In this document: positions 43,142 to 52,405 of the stretch, piece after piece
Layout: each line of letters begins with the position of its first letter
Position numbering within the stretch: the first letter of the stretch is position 1
Assembly (NCBI GenBank): GCA_944376205.1
Contig: CALWBV010000010.1
Coordinates: 1-59,098 of the forward strand
Length of the DNA: 59,098 nucleotides
Reading direction: 5' to 3'
Source of the DNA: an uncultured Christensenellaceae bacterium
GTDB taxonomy: Bacteria > Bacillota > Clostridia > Christensenellales > UBA3700
Notes under the pieces: model-generated
What the model was told of the DNA's origin: nothing
Databases searched by the model: none
Seen by the model: only the letters and a program-made list of their open reading frames with translations
Position numbers and translations under genes: made by a program

Positions 43142-44284
43142 CTATTTACCCCTTGAAAAATTAACGTATCTTTCGTAAGTCTCCCTTGAAATACTGGGAT
43201 TGATCTTAACAAAAGCCTTGTCAAACATCTCTTTTGTCAAAGGTATAGGCTTGTCGCCTTTTTCTGCTTGAATCTTTTCAAGCGCCAATCTGCAGGCTTC
43301 TTCTACTATACCGCAAATATCCGCCGCAGAATAATATGCCGTGGCTTCTCCGCTGTCAGCCCTGTGGGTGCGTCTCTGCGTTTCCTCGACAATATCGTCA
43401 AGCGTAATTCCCGAAAGCTCGATGCCTTTTATTTTTCCCTCAATTATGGCACGTATAGCAGCTTTATCGGGCGGCGTAACGTGTACCAAATGAGAAAATC
43501 TCTTATATCTCAAGTATGCTGGGTCGATTACGTCGGGACGGTTGGTCGCACCTATCATAATACGTTTTGACCCGTCAACTCCAAAACCGTTTATACGCTG
43601 TAAAAGTTCCGTCGTGACTGCAGCCTTATAATCCTTTGTATCCTGTCCTCTTCGGCTGAAAATGGATTCGCATTCGTCCACAAACAATATCGCTCCGTCG
43701 GGACAAGCGTCGATTTCCTGGAATATCTGTTTTACTGCCTGTTCGGACTCGCCTACGTACGACTTGAAAATATCCGCAGGCGTAACAATAAACAGCGGCA
43801 GTTTCATGGCATTCGCTATAGCCTCGGCAAACATAGTCTTACCCGTGCCGGGTGCCCCGTACATAAGCATTCCCAGACCGCCCTCGATATGATAATACTT
43901 GAGAATATCGGGGTGCTGTGCCATAAATATAAAACTTTTGACAAGCGCCTTAACGTTGTCGAGTCCTTTTACGTCTTCAAGTGTGGTGTCGGGCACTTTG
44001 CTCTTAATGACCGAACCGTAACTTGCCGCAACGTCAGTGAGTTTTTGATAATTCTCTCTGTATTTAGCGCTCTTTTCGTTGTCAGTACTTCTCTCGGAAA
44101 TCTTAAGGGCAAGCTGTGCCGCCTGAAAATACTTTTGTCTTAATTTTATCTTTTCGTCATCCGACAAATCTTTTTTATCTTTTTTGCCGCCCAAAATACC
44201 TCTTATTTCATTTGTGACGGTGCCAAACTCTTTTTCAAGTTGTTCGATTGTCGATTCAACATTTTTCTTTTCTTTTTCCGCCAT
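43142..44284 (-). CDS. Second Vps4-like AAA ATPase
   Basis: A 380-residue protein. Residues 1-90 are helical, with KLRQKYFQAAQLALKISER and AKYRENYQKL resembling MIT helices, preceded by a charged coil. AAA domain: Walker A GAPGTGKT (143-150), pore loop FKSYVGESEQ (173-182), Walker B ILFVDECE (199-206), IGATNRPDVIDP (244-255), Arg residues in LRYKRF (258-263). The closing helix ISRETYERYVNFSRGK matches the C-terminal helix of Vps4-clade ATPases. Compared with the ATPase at 8739-10223 it has no beta-domain extension. It is last in an operon after three helical/coiled-coil genes, its likely substrates. Confidence 0.88.
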   Translation of the reverse strand: MAEKEKKNVESTIEQLEKEFGTVTNEIRGILGGKKDKKDLSDDEKIKLRQKYFQAAQLALKISERSTDNEKSAKYRENYQKLTDVAASYGSVIKSKVPDTTLEDVKGLDNVKALVKSFIFMAQHPDILKYYHIEGGLGMLMYGAPGTGKTMFAEAIANAMKLPLFIVTPADIFKSYVGESEQAVKQIFQEIDACPDGAILFVDECESIFSRRGQDTKDYKAAVTTELLQRINGFGVDGSKRIMIGATNRPDVIDPAYLRYKRFSHLVHVTPPDKAAIRAIIEGKIKGIELSGITLDDIVEETQRRTHRADSGEATAYYSAADICGIVEEACRLALEKIQAEKGDKPIPLTKEMFDKAFVKINPSISRETYERYVNFSRGK

Positions 44285-44306
44285 AATTCCACCTATAATT
44301 TATATA

Positions 44307-44873
44307 CTATGCAGAAGCAGTATCCGCACTGCACTTTTTATCATACTCGTCACGGCATTTTTGCAATTCTTTCTCTGCCTGGTTCTGATAGTCTGCCATA
44401 ACTTTATCCTTTGCACCTTTTTCTATTGCTCCGTAGAATGAAATACTATCTATAAGAGATTTCATTCTTTTTTGGATTATTCGAGTATATTTTCGTATTT
44501 CCATTTTTGTTTTTAATTTACACTTACCGTGAATTTGAAGTTCCACATCAAAAACATATTCAAAATATTCATAAGCGTCGTCCACGATATCCATCGTTTC
44601 CATTATAGAATCAGCAATTTTTTGATCGAAAGATATCATCTCTAAAAAGTCCAACAGGCAATATTGTAAATCATAGAATTGTTTTAGCATGCACGTGATA
44701 GGATTGTCTTTGCCAAGCTTTTCTTCATTCTCGACAACTTTACGTGCAATATTATTCACGTGTGCTTTATATTCAAGTTTTCTAAAATCGAAGTCTTTTT
44801 TAGTGAATGTTTTATCTTCGTTTTGCTTTATTTGCTCATCCTTGCTTATGTGTTTATTTTCGTTTTCCAACAT
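44307..44873 (-). CDS. Divergent ESCRT-III-like helical protein (short)
   Basis: A 188-residue helical protein. A charged N-terminus is followed by MLKQFYDLQYCLLDFLEMI (about 63-81), a MDIVDDAYEYFEYVFDV helix and a basic helix with KYTRIIQKRM, ending EKELQKCRDEYDKK-CSADTASA. The protein encoded upstream (44951-45697) has the same order of blocks and nearly the same final helix, so the two are paralogues. Size, helical content and the Met/Phe-rich central helix recall Snf7 proteins, but the match is weaker than for 10394-10981. It lacks the IDDI-x-F tail of its paralogue. Confidence 0.55.
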   Translation of the reverse strand: MLENENKHISKDEQIKQNEDKTFTKKDFDFRKLEYKAHVNNIARKVVENEEKLGKDNPITCMLKQFYDLQYCLLDFLEMISFDQKIADSIMETMDIVDDAYEYFEYVFDVELQIHGKCKLKTKMEIRKYTRIIQKRMKSLIDSISFYGAIEKGAKDKVMADYQNQAEKELQKCRDEYDKKCSADTASA

Positions 44874-44904
44874 TATTTTTCCTATCCATCCTTATATGTC
44901 ATCA

Positions 44905-44935
44905 GGTATGTCGGCAATTAACTTGTCGGCATACC
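44905..44935. other. Hairpin between the two paralogous helical genes
   Basis: GGTATG/CATACC arms with an internal loop made of two TCGG copies and an inner CAA/TTG pair, in a 77-bp gap. It occupies the same relative place as the hairpin at 10337-10366: between a filament-type gene and the next gene of the operon. Confidence 0.45.
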
Positions 44936-44950
44936 TATTTGCCGCATAAA

Positions 44951-45697
44951 TTACATAAAAGTAATATCGTCTATATTGCCGGGATTTGAGCTGTTACCGC
45001 TGCTGTCAGCAGGAGAAGCGGAAGTATCTGTGCTGTGCGTTTTGTCATATTCGTCACGGACTTTTTGCAAATATTTTTCTGATCTTTCTGCAGTTGCATC
45101 AACTTTAATATTTTTTGAATTGCGCTTTTTGAAGCTTTTGCCGATATCCTTGCCAAATTTTGAGAATGCTTTCAAGAGACCGTTTGTCATGCCGTTTATA
45201 TTTTTGATTGTGCTACCGATGCCTTTTAATCTGTTTCTGACATTTGAAGTAGCCTTTCTAATCTTATAATTGTTCTTTACTCTTGCTAAAAAGCCGTATC
45301 TTTTGTTTACATCGACGTTAAACATACTTCCAATAGCATTCATACAGCTATCAAAACTGCCATCGATAATTTCCATTGTGCTGCTTATGACATTCATAGC
45401 GAGCGCCACGTCGCTTATGATTGTTACAACCTCTTGCAGATTGAATAACACATCGTAAAAAGATCTCAACATTTGCGTCTTAAAATGTTCTTCGCCGCAC
45501 TCTTTTTCACTTTCTACAAGTTGTTGCGCAAAATATGCAAGCTGACTTTGCAATTCTTTCTTTTGATCTTCAAGCTCGGCTTTCTTTTCGGCAAGCTCTG
45601 CCTTTTTTTGAGCGTCTTTTAGTTTTTTCTCCATTTTTTGGTCCAGCTTACTCCAACTGTCTTCAAGTTGCAATGATTTTTGCTCATTCTTTGCCAT
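44951..45697 (-). CDS. Divergent ESCRT-III-like helical protein (long) with IDDI-x-F tail
   Basis: A 248-residue helical protein. An N-terminal coiled coil of Lys/Glu/Ala heptads (20-55) leads to MLRSFYDVLFNLQEVVTII (about 76-94) and a Met/Ser-rich helix (ISSTMEIIDGSFDSCMNAIGSMF), then a strongly basic region (130-195), the helix EKYLQKVRDEYDK shared with the 188-residue paralogue, a Ser/Asn linker and the tail NIDDITFM. The tail matches the end of the protein at 45715-47190 (GIDDIIF). In ESCRT-III the ATPase-binding motif sits in just this position behind a flexible linker. GGAG precedes the ATG. Membrane binding through the basic region is plausible. Confidence 0.6.
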   Translation of the reverse strand: MAKNEQKSLQLEDSWSKLDQKMEKKLKDAQKKAELAEKKAELEDQKKELQSQLAYFAQQLVESEKECGEEHFKTQMLRSFYDVLFNLQEVVTIISDVALAMNVISSTMEIIDGSFDSCMNAIGSMFNVDVNKRYGFLARVKNNYKIRKATSNVRNRLKGIGSTIKNINGMTNGLLKAFSKFGKDIGKSFKKRNSKNIKVDATAERSEKYLQKVRDEYDKTHSTDTSASPADSSGNSSNPGNIDDITFM

Positions 45698-45714
45698 TTT
45701 TTTATCTCCTTTTT

Positions 45715-47190
45715 TTAGAATATAATATCATCTATGCCGCTTTTCTTTTGATTTTTTTCTTCAGTTTCCTCTGATGTACTTTCGTTTTTAGATACCGACA
45801 CTGAATTAATTGTCTTTCTTGCATACTTTTTCTTAATATCATCAGCTTCTTGCTGCTTGCGATTTTCCATATCTTCTTGAGAGGAATTTGTTCTTGCTTG
45901 TATATTATTGGTAGCTTTATAGTTATTCCACTGATTACTAAAAAGAATATCTCTTTGCATGCGGCTTGCTGTTTGGTTTTTAATATTTTCCAACATATTA
46001 TCGATATAAACCAAAGTGTCATTTATAGCATGTTGGTCAATACTGTTGTCCAATACGTCCATGAATGACCTAAAATTAACAGGTCCGAACAACGTTTGGA
46101 AAAATGCAGGTTGTTCTCTTTGATAGAATCTGTAATAAAACTCCAATGCTCTGATTTGGTTTATCAGTCTGTTACCCGCAAAAACATTGTTTTGTATAAC
46201 TCTCAAAGCATTATCAAAATGTTCTTTTTCTAATTTTTTATTTTCTATTTCACCATCTAAATATTGCGCTTCTAAATTGAATTCATCAATGCTTATTTCG
46301 CCTCTATCCGATTTAGCAATCAAATCCTGCATTTCGTTTTCTTTTTCATCTATATCGGCTTGCATCTGTCTGATCGTCTGAATATAACCAGACATTTCAT
46401 CTTTTGTCCTCTTGATTTTATCTTTAATTGACCTAAAGAACATGTCTCCGTCAACAATTGTATCTTGCATATTAGATACTCTTGAGAATGCATCTTTCTT
46501 AAATCTTATGCATTCAAAATCTCTTTCCTTAACAGGCTTGCCAATTGATTTTACTGCGCACCATTCTTCAACTATTTTGAAAAGTTTTTGTATACGATGC
46601 GTTCCGTAAATACCTTTGGCGGCATCTTCACGCCAAGCTATTAATCCGGTTTTTCCGTCTCCCAATATGGCTTTTGCATACTCTAAAGCTTTTTGAGATG
46701 CCTGGTCGTACACTTCATTTACTTTTTGCTGCAACTTTTCAAGCAAATCTTTTGCTTCTTCCAGAGTCTGCTTACTTGATTCTATTGATTCTTGAGATAT
46801 AAGATTATTTACTCCCAAAATAGAATCGTCAATAAATTTGCAAACCTCGTCTTTCACGTTGACCATATTTTTTTCTCCTTTGTAATTTTTGAATTTATCG
46901 GTTATTTTATTTTTTTCTTTGATATATGAATTTAGTTTGTTTACCGCCTTGTATGCAGAGAGTTTTACGGCTATTTCGGTAAGTTCGAAAATAGCGTTTT
47001 TCATGTCGGGAGTAAATCCTCCGTTATCAAATCCCAGGTGCAATATCTCCTCAATTTCCTCTCTTATCTCGTAAGAAAATCTTTGACACTCATCAGAGTC
47101 ATATCCGTTTCTTTCGATATTTTCAAAGTTTCTGGCATAGTTGATTTTGTTTGCGTCCAGTAATTCTACTATTTTCCCAACTTGTGACAT
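45715..47190 (-). CDS. Coiled-coil protein with IDDI-x-F tail and internal start
   Basis: A 491-residue helical protein. ATG 47190 was chosen: GAGGAG lies seven bases before it and the previous gene stops at 47192. Residues 1-105 form one helical domain. Residues 110-240 hold a second coil and a conserved-looking block (YGTHRIQKLFKIVEEWCAVK). Residues 255-400 form long hairpin coils with a Snf7-like rhythm (KIKRTKDEMSGYIQTIRQM to RVIQNNVFAGNRLI). A Gln/Asn/Ser-rich linker ends in SGIDDIIF. An ideal ribosome binding site before an internal ATG (46864-46866) could also give a 383-residue form. This gene and its two downstream neighbours look more AT-rich than the rest of the operon. Function unknown; a filament or adaptor for the AAA is inferred. 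Confidence 0.65.
   Translation of the reverse strand: MSQVGKIVELLDANKINYARNFENIERNGYDSDECQRFSYEIREEIEEILHLGFDNGGFTPDMKNAIFELTEIAVKLSAYKAVNKLNSYIKEKNKITDKFKNYKGEKNMVNVKDEVCKFIDDSILGVNNLISQESIESSKQTLEEAKDLLEKLQQKVNEVYDQASQKALEYAKAILGDGKTGLIAWREDAAKGIYGTHRIQKLFKIVEEWCAVKSIGKPVKERDFECIRFKKDAFSRVSNMQDTIVDGDMFFRSIKDKIKRTKDEMSGYIQTIRQMQADIDEKENEMQDLIAKSDRGEISIDEFNLEAQYLDGEIENKKLEKEHFDNALRVIQNNVFAGNRLINQIRALEFYYRFYQREQPAFFQTLFGPVNFRSFMDVLDNSIDQHAINDTLVYIDNMLENIKNQTASRMQRDILFSNQWNNYKATNNIQARTNSSQEDMENRKQQEADDIKKKYARKTINSVSVSKNESTSEETEEKNQKKSGIDDIIF
46864..46881 (-). promoter_or_regulatory. Internal ribosome binding site and ATG
   Basis: On the minus strand AAAGGAG (46875-46881) stands eight bases before an in-frame ATG (46864-46866), inside the coding sequence where it reads Lys-Gly-Glu-Lys-Asn before Met-Val-Asn. 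It divides the N-terminal helical domain from the rest of the protein. Confidence 0.6.
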
Positions 47191-47191
47191 C

Positions 47192-48373
47192 TCAATTCTC
47201 CTCACACACGTCTTTGATGAATTTTTCCACTGCTTTTTTCACGGATGCATGTTTATCTTTGAATATGTATATATCGTCATCGTAAAACACACTTGAATTA
47301 TAGTGTTTTTTACGTATAAGCCGTCTTAAATACTCATCGTTATCTTTGCCGAGACACTCTGCTATTTTGCTTATCTGATGTTTTTTCAGATATCTGTGTC
47401 TGCCTTTGCCGTTGAATATCATCATATATATTCCGTAGGACGGAATTTTTCCGACATATTCTGTGACAGCGGCAAGGTTTTTCTTCGTCTCAAAACCGTG
47501 CGGACCTATTCCGCCGTTAGCGTCCGCTTGGGCAATTTTCAGATAAGTATCTCTGCTTATCTTTTTCAAAACGGAAAACTCTCCCTTGCCTGACAAGAAA
47601 TCTTTTGCTTCGCTTGCCGAAAGTCTGAAAACGGCAAACAACGGAGCTCTCTCTTCGTCAAAGCACGAACGCCATACAGAAAAAGCAAAATCGGAATTGT
47701 TTGTTTCGTTTACCTTTATTTCTTTAGACGCCTCACTTTTGTATTCTCCGCCGAGCGCTTTTATTTTCGCATATATATCGTTTTTAAGTTCATTGATGTT
47801 AGAATATCCGTCAAATTTGTCTTTCTTTATTCTGTCGATTACCTCTTTGGGCGGATTATCGAGCATGGCCGCAAGTCTTACGGCACATTCGAGTTTTATT
47901 TCGGTCAAAGCGTCTCCAAACTGTCCTTCTTTTGAAGGATCTTTTTCTGCCGACGTTCTGACATTACTGTTTACGTTGTAACATACTGCCTTATAATAGC
48001 GATAAGCCGCATTCCATCTGTCCTTAAGGCTTTTGCTTGAATCCATATATCCGTTTTCATAATAGTAGCCCATACGCATCAGTGCCGCAGGATGAAGCGC
48101 AAAAGCCGCTTCGCTGCATAAGTTCAACGCTTTATCGAGATACTTGAATCTGATGGCTTTTGCTTCGTTTGTCGAAGTCAACCACTTATAATATGCTTCT
48201 TCCGACCTTACGAAAAGTTCTCTGTTTTCGGCGTCTATCACAAATTCGCAATTTTTTTCGGGAAAGATATCTTTCTTACATCTAGGACAGCACCATCTGC
48301 CGTCATACAATTCAAGCGGTCTGCCTATATCGAGAGCTGCGCCCTTCTTATCTTTACAATTTCCGCACTTCAT
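47192..48373 (-). CDS. Zinc-ribbon/Sel1-like helical protein
   Basis: A 393-residue soluble protein. The N-terminal Cys pairs 3/6 and 29/32 form a zinc ribbon, as in the TIR and protease proteins of the first operon. Residues 50-190 are helices with a Sel1/TPR-like repeat (AALMRMGYYYENGYMDSSKS, WNAAYRYYKAVCYN). The C-terminal 170 residues (from about FAFSVWRSCFDEE) are mixed alpha/beta with no recognised fold. The ATG overlaps the stop of the MBG protein gene (ATGA), so both are made together. Possibly a cytosolic adaptor for that membrane protein. Confidence 0.7.
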   Translation of the reverse strand: MKCGNCKDKKGAALDIGRPLELYDGRWCCPRCKKDIFPEKNCEFVIDAENRELFVRSEEAYYKWLTSTNEAKAIRFKYLDKALNLCSEAAFALHPAALMRMGYYYENGYMDSSKSLKDRWNAAYRYYKAVCYNVNSNVRTSAEKDPSKEGQFGDALTEIKLECAVRLAAMLDNPPKEVIDRIKKDKFDGYSNINELKNDIYAKIKALGGEYKSEASKEIKVNETNNSDFAFSVWRSCFDEERAPLFAVFRLSASEAKDFLSGKGEFSVLKKISRDTYLKIAQADANGGIGPHGFETKKNLAAVTEYVGKIPSYGIYMMIFNGKGRHRYLKKHQISKIAECLGKDNDEYLRRLIRKKHYNSSVFYDDDIYIFKDKHASVKKAVEKFIKDVCEEN

Positions 48374-51300
48374 TCTTGCACCTCCTCGGCATCACGTATT
48401 TCAAAATCTTTTCTCAAACCGCTCAATACGTAATTTTTGCTTTCGACTTTTGCCTCGACATAATACTCTCCGACTTGCGAAGGCAAGGTTTCGAGTTTTT
48501 CGCCGCTAATCGTATAATAAGTATAGCTGACGGTTACTTGTCCGTCATATTCCTGACCTTCTGTGACAACATAAGGTGCGTGCGTTGACTCGTCAAAATC
48601 GAACACGGTCTCGTCGGACCATATTGCCGCTATCGTCTTTGGAGAAATAACAAAAGTATCCGTCTCGTAAGATATAGCGTAATTTTTGTTGATTTCGTTT
48701 TCTTCAAAGCTTACGCTCAAAGTATATTCTCCCGCATCGACAGCGCTTATCGCATCACCGCCGAATTGAGGCTCACCCAAAGCTTCAACGGTGTCTTTCG
48801 TCACGAGTCCTGTCGCTTTTACGCTGAAAGCTCCGCCCGCTGTTCCGTCATATACCTTGTCTGTTGCGACTGCGCTCACGGTAAGCTGTTTCTTATTTAT
48901 AGTATAACTCTTTTGAGTTACTCCCGACAAGAGGAAATTAGTATATCCGTCTGCAAGTTTTGCGCTCACCTTATACGAACCGGCATTTATCGGAGCGCCC
49001 TCGAGAATAATGTCTTCTGCCGTGTAGTACGTATATACGACTTTGACTTGTTGAGCGTATTCCGACTCGTTGATTGTAATATAAGGCGCATGCGTATTTC
49101 CGTCATACTCGAATTCGCTTATACCCGACCATTCCGCAGTAAGCGTTCTGGGCGATATGGTGAACGTGTCCGTATTGTATGTAATAGCATAATTTTTGTT
49201 GATTTCGTTTTCTTCAAAGCTTACGCTCAATGTGTAATTGCCTACGTTTACCGCACTTACCGCATCACCGCCGAATTGAGGCACGCCCAAAGATTCAACG
49301 GTGTCTTTCGTCACAAGGCCTGTTGCTTTTACGCTGAATTCTCCGCCCGCTATTCCGTCATATACCTTGTCTGTTGCGACTGCGTTGACGGTAAGCTGCT
49401 TTTGAGATATCGTAAATATATCCGTCACATAAGAGATGTCGTAATTTTTATTGATATCGTTTTCGGCATAGCTTACGCTCAAAGTATAATCGCCTACATT
49501 TATTGCGCTGACTGCGTCATCTGCGTATTGAGGAGTACCCAGCGATTCGAGAGTATCTTTGGTCACGAGTCCCGATGCGCTGACGCTGAATACTCCGCCC
49601 GCTTCGCCGTCATAAACCTTGTCGGTTGCCAAGGCATTGACCGTCAAGGTTTTCTTTGAGATACTGAAAGTATCGGGGGTATATGTTATATCGTAATTTC
49701 TGTTGACTGCGTTTTCTTCGAAACTTACGCTCAATGTGTAATCTCCCACATATACCGCACTTACGGCATTGCCGCCGTAAACGGGGGTGCCGAGAGAAGC
49801 GAGAGTGTCACTGCCTACGAGTCCCGATACGCTTACGCTGAATTCTCCGCCTGCTTCGCCGTCATATACTTTGTCTGTTGCCAAAGCGTTGACGTTGATA
49901 GGCTTTTGCGTAATGCTGTAAATCTTTTGTGTACTTCCTATGAGAGTATAATTGGAAGATCCTGCCCCGAACTTTGCGCTTACCGTATATTCGCCTGCAT
50001 TTCTGCCGTAGCCTTCATATACGAGATTACCGAAAACTACATTCATATCTTCTTCGAGTACGCCCGTAATGTCAGTAGCTTTGGGATAACTGTATTCGCC
50101 GTTGAATACAAACTCGCTTTGCTCTTGCCAAACGAGAGAGACTTCCTTTTTGGCGATAGTGTAAGTTTTTGAGCCGTCGCTCTTGATAACGTAATTGGAA
50201 TTTACTGGCAAGCTTGCTCTTACCGTATATGTGCCTGCGTTAATACCGCCCGACAAACTGTATGCCAACGATTCAATCACATCTGCCTCTTCTGCCGAAA
50301 CCGCATCGGTCAGCGAAATGACCGCAGGGTGCTGAACGCTTCCGTTGTAAACTATTTCGCTCTCATCCCACACGCAGACAACAGGACATTTAGCGATGCT
50401 GTAAGTATACGAAGCACTTGTGTCGGTCTTGTAATATTCTGCGCTGTCATTTGTGAGCGTAGCTTTATTGGTATAAGTACCTGCATTCGTCACGGCAACT
50501 ATATCGGTAGTGAAATAGAGACTGTCGCCGCTTATCAAATCTTCTGTCACATAATCGCATACTGCCTGTTTAGGTGTACCGTCATATACGGCGCTTTCGG
50601 GGAAGCTCCATGAAAATCTGACAGTTTTTTTGTCGACATTGATATCGATGTAATCCACAACGCTGGACGTCAAGGAAGTAAGCGAAGACGACGCCTTGAC
50701 CGTTACGGAGAATCTGCCCGTTCTGTCGGGAGTAACTCTCGACAGAGTTGCTTGTTTTTGCGTGCCTATCTCCTGCGACTGCGTATCGTCCGACCATACG
50801 TAACTTAAATCAAAGCCTTCCACGGGAGCGATTGCTTGCACGTCGAAAATTACTACGTCGCCGTAAACGAACATATTCGTAGGGCTGTTGGTAAAGACCT
50901 TTTGTATGTCGGGCGCGTTGAGCGACCATTCGGGAACAACGCAAACCGTACTGTCTTTAACAGGCAAGGAGTTGTCTGAAAGCATTTGCGTAAGGCTGTT
51001 TATCTGACCTCTTGTTCCGCCGTAATCGTAATACCATTTGAGAGTAAAACCTTCTCTGGACAATTCGTCCAACAAATCGTCGGCACAACTTTCAGCAACA
51101 TATCTGTATTCGTATGTCTTGCCGTCAAGTACGGTATATTTGAAAGTATCGTCGGGCTCGTAGAGAGTGTCGTTGTCCTCGAGAACTTGTACTTTATATA
51201 TCTTGTCAAAACAGATCTCTGCGCCGTAAATATTTTCAGTCACTGTTTTTCCGTCGACATTATTGCCGTCTGCAACGATTTCTTTGAATACGTATCCCGC

Positions 51301-52392
51301 ATTGTTGAGCATGCTCCAATGAAGGCTTGCGTCATCGGTATAATCGCCGTTGACGATATATTCTATATTATTTGCCAACGCATAATTTCCGAGGTCGAAT
51401 ACTTCTCCCTTTTTACCTGTCCAAGTGGGAATAATGTCTTGTCTTACCTGCGCACTTTCCGTCCAGTCGTAGCTGAAAGTGATATACGCTTCGTCCTGCG
51501 ATATATCGGAAGGATACATGGCATTTGCAAGCTGGATAGCTCCGCCTATTTGACTGCCTATCAATTCCTTTCTGTATTCGTCGATCACTTCACGCGACAC
51601 ACCGACGCTCACGGAATCGCTCAATTGATTGCTTCCGATAGTTCCTTTGATAACGAGTTTTTCGTTGCCTTCGATGACTATATTTTTCAATTCGTCGGAA
51701 AAGATAAGGTCGGCAGATACGGAAACTACTTTCTTACCGTTGAAAGTTTGAGGAATAACGGTTTTATTTCCCCTGCCGCCCGCAACGCCGACAGCCTCGT
51801 AACCTCCGTTTTCTTCGTCATAACTGAACAATACTGCCCTGACTTCGTTGTCCTCACCCTGTCCGAAATAACCGTTGGATGCGATAAATACCGAATAACT
51901 GAAAGTAAGAATAACGGCTACGGCAACTACTGCTATCAATGCCGCCTTTGCCAAAACAGACGGCTTGAAATCAGATGCCAATGCGCATACCGCCGTCACT
52001 ACCCACAATACTATGTGAGATATTACAGCAAGCGCCACCGCAGAAATCGTCATCACTTCGTAACCCGAAAATCCGCCGTTAAAGGACAACATGAGTATTG
52101 TCAATATTGCACTCAACGCAAGATAAATTATCCATAGCGCCAGCGAATATCTGAATCGGAAATTGGTAAAACATACCCCTGCTATAAAAAGTCCGTCGGC
52201 AATCAGCATAATGAGTGGAAATGCGTATATTACCGCTCCGTATCCTGCTACCAAGGCAACTATAAGGGTCATAAGATCGCAAAAAGCTGCGATACCTGCG
52301 CATACGATGAGCAATATCCTGTCGCTCGAAAGACGCTTGAGCGTACTCGGTGAATAATCGACATTGTTGTCTTTGAACAAATCGCTTTTCAT
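48370..52392 (-). CDS. Giant membrane protein with MBG/YDG repeats
   Basis: A 1340-residue protein. The N-terminus has five to six TM segments (about 25-175). A Leu-rich/BspA-like stretch follows (VIPQTFNGKKVVSVSADLIF, about 215-250), then beta-rich domains including a PKD/Ig-like one (about 500-610), several MBG-like domains, and four near-identical YDG repeats of about 84 residues built on ATDKVYDG ... YTLSVS ... ISKKT. It ends in a short hydrophilic tail. MBG/YDG domains are normally found in exported adhesins, so the C-terminal 1100 residues should be outside, held by the N-terminal membrane domain. There is no sortase motif. GGAGG precedes the ATG. Confidence 0.85.
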   Translation of the reverse strand: MKSDLFKDNNVDYSPSTLKRLSSDRILLIVCAGIAAFCDLMTLIVALVAGYGAVIYAFPLIMLIADGLFIAGVCFTNFRFRYSLALWIIYLALSAILTILMLSFNGGFSGYEVMTISAVALAVISHIVLWVVTAVCALASDFKPSVLAKAALIAVVAVAVILTFSYSVFIASNGYFGQGEDNEVRAVLFSYDEENGGYEAVGVAGGRGNKTVIPQTFNGKKVVSVSADLIFSDELKNIVIEGNEKLVIKGTIGSNQLSDSVSVGVSREVIDEYRKELIGSQIGGAIQLANAMYPSDISQDEAYITFSYDWTESAQVRQDIIPTWTGKKGEVFDLGNYALANNIEYIVNGDYTDDASLHWSMLNNAGYVFKEIVADGNNVDGKTVTENIYGAEICFDKIYKVQVLEDNDTLYEPDDTFKYTVLDGKTYEYRYVAESCADDLLDELSREGFTLKWYYDYGGTRGQINSLTQMLSDNSLPVKDSTVCVVPEWSLNAPDIQKVFTNSPTNMFVYGDVVIFDVQAIAPVEGFDLSYVWSDDTQSQEIGTQKQATLSRVTPDRTGRFSVTVKASSSLTSLTSSVVDYIDINVDKKTVRFSWSFPESAVYDGTPKQAVCDYVTEDLISGDSLYFTTDIVAVTNAGTYTNKATLTNDSAEYYKTDTSASYTYSIAKCPVVCVWDESEIVYNGSVQHPAVISLTDAVSAEEADVIESLAYSLSGGINAGTYTVRASLPVNSNYVIKSDGSKTYTIAKKEVSLVWQEQSEFVFNGEYSYPKATDITGVLEEDMNVVFGNLVYEGYGRNAGEYTVSAKFGAGSSNYTLIGSTQKIYSITQKPINVNALATDKVYDGEAGGEFSVSVSGLVGSDTLASLGTPVYGGNAVSAVYVGDYTLSVSFEENAVNRNYDITYTPDTFSISKKTLTVNALATDKVYDGEAGGVFSVSASGLVTKDTLESLGTPQYADDAVSAINVGDYTLSVSYAENDINKNYDISYVTDIFTISQKQLTVNAVATDKVYDGIAGGEFSVKATGLVTKDTVESLGVPQFGGDAVSAVNVGNYTLSVSFEENEINKNYAITYNTDTFTISPRTLTAEWSGISEFEYDGNTHAPYITINESEYAQQVKVVYTYYTAEDIILEGAPINAGSYKVSAKLADGYTNFLLSGVTQKSYTINKKQLTVSAVATDKVYDGTAGGAFSVKATGLVTKDTVEALGEPQFGGDAISAVDAGEYTLSVSFEENEINKNYAISYETDTFVISPKTIAAIWSDETVFDFDESTHAPYVVTEGQEYDGQVTVSYTYYTISGEKLETLPSQVGEYYVEAKVESKNYVLSGLRKDFEIRDAEEVQE
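48640..49895 (-). repeat. Intragenic YDG repeat array
   Basis: Three tandem units of about 255 bp (roughly 49140-49895) and a fourth at about 48640-48890, separated by one unrelated Ig-like module. The fourth and its closest copy are nearly identical at DNA level at 48681-48890 and 49191-49400, offset by exactly 510 bp. This indicates recent duplication or gene conversion. Confidence 0.8.
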
Positions 52393-52405
52393 TTTCTCAT
52401 CCTCC

